From: Megaustenia siamemsis | Lineage: Eukaryota; Mollusca; Gastropoda; Stylommatophora; Ariophantidae | Direction: 5' to 3' | Assembly: GCA_032433765.1 (NCBI GenBank) | Contig: JAVIAB010000101.1 | Location: 66,940,640 to 67,004,639 of the forward strand | Length of the DNA stretch: 64,000 nucleotides | In this document: positions 55,793 to 64,000 of the stretch, piece by piece | How positions within the stretch are numbered: the first letter of the stretch is position 1 | How the letters are laid out: the number at the start of each line of letters is the position of its first letter | Notes under the pieces: generated by a model | The model's input: the letters and a program-made list of their open reading frames with translations, nothing else | Told to the model about the DNA's origin: nothing | Databases searched by the model: none | Program-made: the position numbers and the translations under genes

Positions 55793-56456
55793 AATGTAAG
55801 CCTGGTGGTTTTGTTCTATATAGAGAAGCTAAAGCTGAAATTCTAATAGAAAGAAATGGTTCAGATTGTTCATTAAAATCAAGAAAAGTCAATGCTGCCT
55901 ACATCTTCAACAACCTGGGGTTGTCTATTTTGTTTTATGATTTTACACTTTGATTTAGGAACTTGTTTGATGAATTAATATACTATTTCTGACTTATGAT
56001 CTTTTATATGGTTTAATATGGTTTGTGCTCACAAAAAATGTTTAAATTCTAACAAAGGATGTCATTTGGATTTTTTATGTGTCATTTGCTGATTTAAGAA
56101 CCAGATTAAAATATCACTTGCAAACATCAAATGTAAATGGCAATGCAGAAATGCAATTTCTTATTTAGAAAACCATCTGGTACCTAAATATTATATTTAC
56201 CATTTCCATCTGTTACCCCTTGTTGAGGGTATATTTTTACCTAGAACTTAGAATGATCTTATTGTAAACCTCTGTGGATTGATCCAGATTGTATTTTGTA
56301 GAAGTCACTGAGTAAATGAAATGAAGAGCTTCAACTAAATGTGATAGACAATAAAAAGTATGTCCAATATTCACACACAACTTTCTTCACTTTATTTGAA
56401 ATTATTGACTGACTTGTGTGAAACTATTTAAGAGCCATCAACATTAATGAGCTCAG
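55793..56456. other. unassigned sequence before the right arm
   Basis: A short open frame at 55793-55953 starts ECKPGGFVLYREAK after a gtgtag, possibly an exon-like remnant, but nothing confirms it. The rest is AT-rich. Confidence 0.35.
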
Positions 56457-57760
56457 ACCAGTGTCAGTACTTGGATTTTGTTTGCAAATATGCCCAAAAG
56501 TCTGAACCTACTTTCCTGTTTGATGGCAACGACACTTCATGTAATCCGGATACAGATTCTACATCAGTTGAGGCAACTCTCAATCAATCTTTGCCGTGCT
56601 CCTGGTTTAGGATTTATGCGAATGACTTAAAATATCCGGACAGATTCACGGTAAAACTGAATGGTTCTGCCTCATGTAACAATGTATCAAGGTTTGTAGT
56701 TAGTCCGCACGAGATTGATGCCTTCTGCCCTGGGGCTGGTCTGATCAACAAGTTACGGATTGAAAGGGCGATAGTTGCAAATATCTGCTCCAACTACATT
56801 GGCGGGGGTCGGAAACTGGCTCTCAAACAGAACACAAACCAGACCGATTTAATGCACAAAACATTTAATGCTTGTTATACAGGAGACGGATGTGGACCAG
56901 AGGCCGCAGTTAATAGCAAAACAAAGACCAATCTCTATGACAATGACTGCACACACACACAATGGAGAAATGGAACCAATTCTGTTTACTGGTATCTGAA
57001 CTTTGCAACGCCCCAGAAGACTCACATCATTTGAATCTATCATCGAGCTAGCACTATGATTCGGGTAAAGAATGCCACTCTAAGGGCTTTCTCTGACAGT
57101 GGCGGAGTAGTGTTCCAGTATAATGATATATCCTACCCTAATTTATCTGTGAACACTATTGTAGTCAAAACACAAACGTCAATGGCACACATTAAGATTG
57201 AGTTCTCACCGACCATTTCGCAGGCCGACAGTGCACTGACGGTATGTGAGGTGCAAACATTTACAGACACCTATTGTCTGGACGAGCATTCTTGTCATTT
57301 TGTGCAGTGTGTAGTGGGTGTAGTAAAGGCTGCAATGTCATCATCGGTACTTGTCACGGCTACTGTTCACATGGGATCTATGGACACGACTGTTCCGGGT
57401 CTTGTCTCAGTGTCTGTCCTTTATTTGAGGAAAAATCTAGAAAATGCCAACAATGTAAACATCTTGGCTATACCTGTAATGACACTTGTCCAGATGGTAA
57501 TTTTGGGCTACAGTGCGAACAGATGTGTTCTGATGGCTGTGATGTCATATGTACTCTCAAATGTCCGGACAACTGTTTCAACGACACCTGTCAACAGTCG
57601 ATCGGGAATCTGTACATGCAAGAGAACGTTCTATGGGTCAGACTGCACTCTGAAATCTCCGGACAACTGTTTAACGAAACCTGTGATTCCCACGTTCAGA
57701 AGAGTCTGCCGACTACAACAAGCCCAAGCATATGGGCACTTTAATGTGTTTCTGTGCTAG
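56457..57760 (+). pseudogene. EGF/galactose-binding-like receptor gene, right copy
   Basis: Same plan as the left copy from CQYLDFVCKYAQKSEPTF on, without the first EGF-like part. It has an extra in-frame TGA at 57032-57034 (HII-stop-IYHRAS) and amino-acid changes such as SWFRIY for SWFGIC. The two frame changes are at about 57300-57312 and 57585-57610, as in the left arm. The N-terminal ATG at 56447 is outside the duplicated arm, so any start there is accidental. Confidence 0.78.
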
Positions 57761-57769
57761 ACATGGTTC

Positions 57770-58475
57770 ATTTTTTGGTGTTTTTTAGTGAAGCCATGGC
57801 TCATATCTTGTTGTGTTTCTGTCCTAGCCATGGCTCATATCTTAGCTTGTGTGTGCTGGCCATGGCTCACATCTTGGTGTGTGTCATGTTAGTCATATCT
57901 CATATCTCGGTGTGTCCGTGTTAATCATGTCTCATATCTTTATGTGTGTCTGTGTTTAGTCATATCTCATATCTTAGTGTGTACCAGTGTTAGTCATATG
58001 TCATATCTTTGTGTGTGCATGTCTGGGTTAGTGATATCCCATATCTTTGTTTGCATGTTTATGTTAGTCATATCTCATATCTTTGTATGTGCATGTCTGT
58101 ATTTGTCACATCTCATATCCTTGTGTGTGCATGGCTATGTTAGTCCCATCTCATATCTTTGTGTGTGCATATCTATTTTAGTCATATCTCTTATCTTTGT
58201 GTGCATGTCTATGTTAGGCATGTGTCATATCTTTGTGTGTGCATGTCAATGTCAGTTATATCTCATATCTTTATGTGCATGTTTATGTTAGTCATGTGTC
58301 ATATATCTTGATGTGTGTCAGTGTTAGTCATGCCTTGTATCGCTGTGTGCATGTCTGTATTAGTCACATCTCATTTCTTTTTGTGTGCATCTCTGTGTTA
58401 GTCACATCTCACATCTTTGTGTGTGTATGTCTGTGTTAGTCACATCTCACATCTTTGTGTGTCCGTGTCTGTGTT
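57770..58475. repeat. minisatellite of about 40 bp, right arm
   Basis: Reverse complement of the left-arm array (gtcatatctcatatctttgt plus gtgtgcatgtctgtgtta units). Confidence 0.93.
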
Positions 58476-58489
58476 AGTCACCTCTAGTG

Positions 58490-58820
58490 ACTCGGGCAGA
58501 TGGTGCTCGTAAACCTGGGAGGGCCTACCATCTAAGGGCAGAATCCCCCTACAGAAAAGATCATCTGCTGCCTTGCAGGAAGATTGGGGACAATCAAAGG
58601 CTAGGGAAAGCAAACCCGAATAAAATGCTGGCTGAAATCGGATGCACTGGGCCACTGGCGCAGAACACAGTGCAACGTATTAACGGGTGTTCAGTCAGAG
58701 TGGATCTGACAGACTCTAATTGTGATGTTCTGTCTGTGGGGGCGATCAACACACTTAGCCTGACAGCTGACTTCATATGAGAGTCTGGAATCCTTACTCT
58801 GATTGAGTCCTGAACGCAGA
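58490..58820 (+). repeat. repeat D, right arm
   Basis: The 97-codon frame (58487-58780) differs from the left arm at one codon noted (DSNC for DSNN). Structure as described for the left copy. Confidence 0.8.
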
Positions 58821-58839
58821 GAGAGAGAGAGAGATCAGT

Positions 58840-59330
58840 GTCATCAAGAAAGTACATTATACAGACAGTGCCCAAGTACAGTGAGGATTGTCTTGTTTGT
58901 GTAAATGAAGATCAAAATTTATTTTAACACCAGAGTTATTCAGTTACTAAAATAAATACTAGTTGTAAACATTGCACTGTGTTCTTGCTCTGCAAGACAC
59001 AACAATGCATGTTGAACAAAGAGATGAAAACAAATAATAACCCTGTTCTTAATATACCAAGACTTTACTTCTGCTTCTAACAATTTCAGAAATGTTGCTT
59101 TATCCAGTCTCAGACTGTAACAAAATGGTTTTCTGGTAATGTGTAAGATTTGTGTGGTCAACCAAGAGAAAGATCTAATATTGGACAGCATCGTCATAAC
59201 AAAAAGATTGGCTCTATAAACAAGAACCTGATTAATAAATAGCACTTTTTATAAATTGAAATATATTTATGTATGAAATGTGTTCAAATTAAATCTGCCC
59301 CATTGACTTTATTACAATAATATGTGAGGT
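58840..59330. other. unassigned AT-rich sequence
   Basis: No gene or repeat match. Confidence 0.4.
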
Positions 59331-59840
59331 ACATGAACAGATGTGGTAGAATTAAATAAGGCATTTGTTAAAGAAGAGCAAATATTGTTTCGACAAATCC
59401 TAAGCATCCTATTAATTTAGTATTTGGTGGATGTTTCTGAGAAAAATGACTTTGGTCGCTTATTGAACTATTATGTCACAGAGTCTATGAGATGTGCATT
59501 GGAGTCGAATTGTTGTCCATTTACAGATTTTTGTTAAAGGATCTGAACAAATGAAAGTTACATGGTGACAGATTGAGACTGTGGGTTGAGTGTTGCAGAG
59601 CTTGTCAGTTTCCTTGGTAACGCTTCCGGTGCAAAGTACGCAACAAGTGAATGAGCATTGTTGTGCAACAGTCACACCATACAACAGCGTGACATATCTC
59701 TTGATCTTGCTGGCTGTATGCAGGTTGTCTGTGTTCTGTAGTGGCTGGCATTGATGTTCACACCAGGCTGGCTCATTAAACTATACCAATAGAAGCCCTT
59801 CATGGTAAACAAAATGCGGATGGATTCTATGGTGCACCGG
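59330..59840 (-). pseudogene. Tc1/mariner-type transposase relic
   Basis: Minus-strand translation, changing frame and crossing stops, gives HEGLLLV then FNEP..NINASHYRT, LLHNNAHSLVAYF (the 'LLHDNARPH' block with the second catalytic Asp changed to Asn), then KSVNGQQFDSNAHLIDSVT and FNKRPKSFFSE, matching the order of a mariner transposase C-terminus. I saw no inverted terminal repeats. Very degraded, so the family call is moderate. Confidence 0.6.
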
Positions 59841-60004
59841 CATTTTTCCAGTGGTCTGCAGCAACACTAGTGAATTCACTGAGAGTGAGCGCATACACAA
59901 TTACAAAATGATGTGTGCTTACTACATTAGATGTAACATCATCATACCTACTATGTATGTCCACTTGGCACAGTACAAGCGGGTTTCATTTTTAACATGC
60001 GATA

Positions 60005-60014
60005 TATATATAAC

Positions 60015-60050
<36 letters not shown>

Positions 60051-60055
60051 TATAT
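60005..60055. repeat. (TA)n/(CA)n microsatellite
   Basis: tatatatatatatatataca followed by cacacacaca. Confidence 0.97.
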
Positions 60056-60059
60056 AGCT

Positions 60060-60535
60060 ATGTTGCCACCAGCTTTACAGCAGCACTGCATGCTATTCAC
60101 CCAGACATAGTAAGCTAAAAAAAAAAATGGCAATTCCATCCTCATTAGGACGCTGCAGAATGAAATCTCATCTCTCATACTAAAAAGCGGCTTCCACATT
60201 TGATGAACTTAAAGAAAGAGCATGGACCAGCACCAAACTAAGGCTCAATATTATGATTCTTATTTGCCACAGTTGTGTTCTTACAACACGGATCAGAAAC
60301 TAGGACTACCTATGCTGGACAGTAGAATAGGTTAAACAGCTTTTATGCGCGTTGTTTTTGCAAGGTAGTGAACATCAAATGGCACGACAAAGTAAGCCAT
60401 TCTTGTGACTTGCAACGAGCCAAACTCCCATCCATCATGGGAACACGAGTCCGAGACTAATGTGGCTGGGTAATGTAATAAGAATAGAAAGTGGGTTCTT
60501 TATCAGCGAAAGAAATTGGAAAAATGCGGCATCAT
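60060..60535. other. unassigned, possible LINE remnant
   Basis: The block cagctttacagcagcactgc at 60068 recurs at 60963. The segment 60455-60500 translates to LMWLGNVIRIESG, like a LINE tail 'WLGHVIRME', but too short to assign. Confidence 0.35.
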
Positions 60536-60539
60536 ATCG

Positions 60540-61060
60540 TAGCACACGGAGAACAAAAATAAATAAAATAAAAAAAACCCCAAGCAACATTCCAGGAAGC
60601 GTTGATATTAAATTCAGAAGAAAAAAAGCGCAGGGTAAAGGATACACTTTGTTCATTCTGGGAGCCGCGATAGCTCAGTGGTTAGTGAACTGGACTACAA
60701 AGGACAAGAGGTAGAGTTCGATTCCAACCGATGGCCCCGATTCACCCAGCCTTTAATGGGTACCGTATTTTTTTTTCTGGGAAAGTAAAGCGACACGGAC
60801 GTAATACTGACCACATTACCCCAAAAATCATGTGCTGAAGATGTATAAAATTTTTGGTCACTAAGACCATATTCCCTATTCGCTACTTGGCGTGACGGGG
60901 GTACTTTACTATTTTTATTTCGTTCATTCTGCGGTCGGACCTGCCGATCCAATACTGCTATCAGCTTTACAGCAGCACTGCAATTATTTGCATATTCCCT
61001 ACTATCCAATGGTAACAGATTCAGTCACGCGAAAAGCTGTTCATTAAAACAGCATTCAAC
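60540..61060 (+). repeat. dispersed repeat E, split by SINE-1
   Basis: gcacacggagaacaaaaata and aattcagaagaaaaaaagcg match 36555-36650; after SINE-1 the block gttcattctgcggtcggacc matches 29757. Removing SINE-1 restores a continuous repeat. Confidence 0.5.
60661..60921 (+). mobile_element. SINE-1, complete copy
   Basis: A box tagctcagtgg, B box gagttcgattcc, body with cctttaatgggtaccgtatt, aagtaaagcg and cattaccccaaaaatcatg, end cgctacttggcgtgacgggg. gttcattctg at 60651-60660 and 60922-60931 is the 10-bp target-site duplication. Confidence 0.93.
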
Positions 61061-61061
61061 A

Positions 61062-62880
61062 TAGTAGCCTCGGTCAGTTATAGTTGACTATGGATTTTAC
61101 AGCGCCCATGGCATTGCTATTTTCTTCTTTTCTTTTGTCGTGTATTCTCTTGTTTCTATGAATATATCTGCTTCCATGACCTGCTCATATCAATATTCAT
61201 AGCCCTACCAAAGAAATCTGGTGCGATTGAACGCGATGATCATCGCACATTTAGCCTTATGAGTCATATGACTAAGATATTACTAAGAATCATCATGCGA
61301 AGAGTGCGAAACAAAATCAGTTCAGAAATTAGCGATGAACAGTGTGGTTTTGTTAGAGATAAAGGAACAAGCAATGCCGTTTATATCATAAGATCTTTAG
61401 TAGAAAGAGCCATAGAGGTGAAAACAGATCTTACCTATGTTTCATAGTTTACACCAACCCATTTGAGAAAGTAAAACACCAAGAAATAATCAAAATTTTA
61501 AAAAGCATAAACGTAGACAGCAAAGATCTAAGAATAATAAAGAACATGTACTGGCAACAAACAGCGGCCATAAGAACTGGAAATAAATTGGGAATGTTTC
61601 AACAAATAAAACAGGGTGTTAGACACGGTTGTGTGCTGTCACCAGATTTGTTAAATATTTATAGTGATATTATTTTAAGATCCATAAGGGGCGTGCCTAA
61701 AATAACAATTGGAGGTCATAATATAAATAATCTAAGGTAAGCTGATGATACAGTCTTAATCGTTAAGAGTGAAAATGAGTTACAAGAAATGTTGGACATT
61801 ATAGTGAAAGAAAGCAAAAATAAAGAACTCAGCCTTAATAGCAAAAAAGACAAAAGTAATGGTAACAACAAAGAAAAAGACATCACCTCAGTGCAAAATA
61901 AAGACAAGTGGAACAATATTAAAACAGGTAAATGAATTTAAATATTTGGGAACTGTGTTAACCTCAGACGGAAGATGTACAAAAGAGGTGAGATGCAGAA
62001 TGACTCAGGCAAAAGCAGCTTTCAAAAAACAAATGAGGAAGATACTATGCAATCCATTTTTGACAACAGAAACAAGAAAAAAGAGTCCTTAAATGTTATG
62101 TAGAGCCAGTCTTAACATATGGATGCGAATCATCATTCATCACTTTTTGGTCATGTAATGAGAAGAGAACATTTGGAATATATTGTAACAACTGGAAAAA
62201 TTGAGGGACGAAGAGATAGAGGGAAGCAAAGAGAAAGAATAACAGACAGCTTAAGAGAATGGCTTGGCAAAAGGTCAACAACAGAAATGATAAATAGCTG
62301 CCGAAATCGGAAGTTGTAGAGAGACATGATCACCTAGCCAGTAGGCCCGGTACTTGATGATGGTACATTTATCTACCGTGGTCTTCATCATAGCCATATT
62401 CTGCATGAGAACATTAATCGAAAAGTACACAGAAGTAAACAAACCAATATATGCCTGATGTCTGCTTCTTGTTTGAGTTGAAGCTTTAGAGTGTGCTTTC
62501 AAAGATATGAAGCTATTTCTTCCCATGTTTATGTTCAGAGTCGTTCGCATACGTCTATACATCGAAGTTTTGGTCGCCCCCTATTTCTTTTATCATTTGT
62601 TCGTTGTCCATAAATTATATCTTTTTATATGTTGCCTTCTTCACACTGCGTAAGTGGCAAAGCAGCGTAACCTACGTTGTTTAAGGAACGTGTAGATGTT
62701 CGGGAGGCCTGTGCGAGTGAGGATCTCCATGTTTGTCGCTTTGTCCTTTCAGGTGATCCAAGAATACAGCGCTGACATCGCATATGGAATGTATTTAGCC
62801 TTCTCTCCTGCTTTTCATAAGTTGTCCATGATTCGTTGTCATACAGAAAGACGTATTTTACCAAACTACTGACTAATGAC
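61062..62880 (-). mobile_element. LINE-E copy, interrupted by LINE-D
   Basis: Minus strand. Right part (62461-62880) encodes FLYDNESWTTYEKQERRLNTF and FHMRCQRCILG, a known LINE C-terminal pattern 'LYGSESWTTYARQE.RLN.FH.R..RRILG'. The left part (61062-61174) is the 3' end and matches 42303-42400. tctgcttc at 61167-61174 and 62461-62468 is a short target-site duplication of the LINE-D insertion. Confidence 0.82.
61175..62460 (+). mobile_element. LINE-D copy with RT domain, degraded, inside LINE-E
   Basis: Encodes LPKKSGAIERDDHRTFSLMS and ISDEQCGFVRDKGTSNAVYI (fingers), QGVRHGCVLSPDLLNIYSD, then the catalytic box with its aromatic residue changed to a stop (TAA-GCT-GAT-GAT, 61738-61749), FKYLGTVLTSDGRCTKEV and a tail ending cttgatgatgg (62353-62364). 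The last 100 bases before the duplication have no match. Inactive. Confidence 0.8.
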
Positions 62881-62884
62881 TGGT

Positions 62885-63365
62885 TGGTACCAACCGTCTT
62901 TCAAGATCCCAAAAGGCCATATAGATAAGGCGATAAGATTCATGGCTGACCAACTATTAACTCCTTGTCCTATATTAAACCAGGCAAAGGCGTCTGCCAG
63001 TAATCGATCTGCATGCGATCAATGATTCATAGCTTACGCTAAAATCATTGGACCAGAGCTATCTATATCCTACCCCAGCGCGCTGCGGTGCCTCCAGAAA
63101 CAGGCTAACCTGTCATGTCTGACCAAGAGATCACAAGTGAATGCAACCTGTGGATACAAAAAGCTGTGCTGAAGACGGATATGCAAATTAAACGACAACA
63201 CAACGTATCCACGCTTGAATGTTCTTTTGCCATCAAAATGCTGTTTTGAAGAATTGATACTTTCATATATATGTATATTATATAGTTATAGTGATGTAGG
63301 TGTCCGTTCGAATATAAATATTATAAACTAATGCATTATCTATACCATTCTACCGATAAAGTAAA
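62885..63365. other. unassigned sequence
   Basis: No gene recognised. A small AT-rich stretch (63265-63295) precedes the terminal satellite. Confidence 0.45.
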
Positions 63366-63372
63366 ATATTAT

Positions 63373-63932
63373 ATCGTTATAACAATGATGTAATATCGTA
63401 CATCTGTAAAACATTTCTCTACCACTTATCGTTATAACAATGATGTAATATCGTACATCTGTAAAACGTTTCTCTACCACTTATCGTTATAACAATGATG
63501 TAATATCGTACATCTGTAAAACATTTCTCTACCACTTATCGTTATAACAATGATGTAATATCGTACATCTGTAAAACACTTCTCTACCACTTATCGTTAT
63601 AACAATGATGTAATATCGTACATCTGTAAAACACTTCTCTACCACTTATCGTTATAACAATGATGTAATATCGTACATCTGTAAAACATTTCTCTACCAC
63701 TTATCGTTATAACAATGATGTAATATCGTACATCTGTAAAACACTTCTCTACCACTTATCGTTATAACAATGATGTAATATCGTACATCTGTAAAACACT
63801 TCTCTACCACTTATCGTTATAACAATGATGTAATATCGTACATCTGTAAAACACTTCTCTACCACTTATCGTTATAACAATGATGTAATATCGTACATCT
63901 GTAAAACACTTCTCTACCACTTATCGTTATAA
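63373..63932. repeat. 55-bp tandem repeat, about 10 copies
   Basis: Unit atcgttataacaatgatgta then atatcgtacatctgtaaaac and atttctctaccactt (55 bases). Copies differ at one hot spot (catttc, cacttc or cgtttc); the last five-odd copies are nearly all cacttc, so the end was homogenised recently. Confidence 0.97.
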
Positions 63933-64000
63933 CGGTAGTGTTCGATGTAAGAGAAATGCTTTACTAAGAAGAATGAGTTGAGATGGAAACAAACCTTATG

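Larger units (their letters stand above)
56457..58834 (+). repeat. right arm of a 2.4 kb inverted duplication
   Basis: Carries the receptor copy, minisatellite and repeat D in the order opposite to the left arm, ending in a GA run (58819-58834) complementary to the CT run at 50003-50023. Sparse substitutions and one 13-base length difference show that it is a real second copy, not one read in two directions. Confidence 0.93.

Noticed and set aside
55517..55953. Frames rich in LSVSLSLC
   Set aside because: Product of the CT-rich tandem repeat at 55548-55792.
59460..59684. Cysteine-rich 74-codon minus-strand frame
   Set aside because: Another frame of the same stretch gives a mariner-type order of motifs, so the cysteines are incidental.

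Overview
The window looks like a repeat-rich, AT-rich animal genome, most likely a mollusc and possibly a gastropod. This is inferred from the kind of content: non-LTR retrotransposons with an apurinic-type endonuclease and YADD/FADD reverse transcriptase, a Penelope-like element with a GIY-YIG nuclease, tRNA-derived SINEs, long minisatellites, spliced genes with GT-AG introns, and an EGF/galactose-binding-like receptor of lophotrochozoan type. I cannot name the species. There is no operon structure and no CRISPR, and I recognised no stand-alone tRNA or rRNA gene.

The real host genes are few. Two paralogous ankyrin-repeat genes lie in the same orientation about 29 kb apart. Each has one very large ankyrin exon (10171-14145 and 39078-42255) and two short tail exons (17645-17885 plus 19463-19661; 44295-44492 plus 49610-49811), with matching splice phases at the first junction. 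Copy 1 has a single-base frameshift inside its ankyrin exon. Copy 2 has an open ankyrin exon but a stop codon and a one-base loss in its second exon. A receptor-like gene with EGF-type cysteines and a galactose-binding-like region lies at 51070-52608 (minus) and is repeated at 56457-57760 (plus) as the arms of a 2.4 kb inverted duplication. Both copies share two frame changes, so both look like pseudogenes unless the locus is spliced in a way I cannot see.

Most other sequence is mobile DNA. I separate five main LINE groups by their 3' tails and protein ends: LINE-A with a (GAA)n tail, including a 2.5 kb copy with an open 840-residue frame at 5021-7543; LINE-B with a (GATA)n tail; LINE-C with an (ATG)n tail; LINE-D, also (ATG)-tailed; and LINE-E. 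There are three Penelope-like fragments, about eight copies of a tRNA-derived SINE (SINE-1), two copies of a short element sharing the LINE-B tail (SINE-2), a short element C, a degraded mariner-type transposase and an RNase H relic. Target-site duplications are readable for about a dozen insertions, which gives the order of several nested events.

Layout: 1-4700, a 43-bp satellite, unassigned AT-rich DNA and Penelope/SINE pieces; 5013-7578, LINE-A; 7600-9150, TA microsatellites, LINE-B and SINE-1; 9600-19700, ankyrin gene 1, with a 1.5 kb minisatellite and a nested LINE-B pair in intron 1; 19700-38600, nested repeats; 38660-49811, ankyrin gene 2; 50003-58834, inverted duplication; 58840-63300, mariner, SINE and LINE debris; 63373-63932, a 55-bp satellite.
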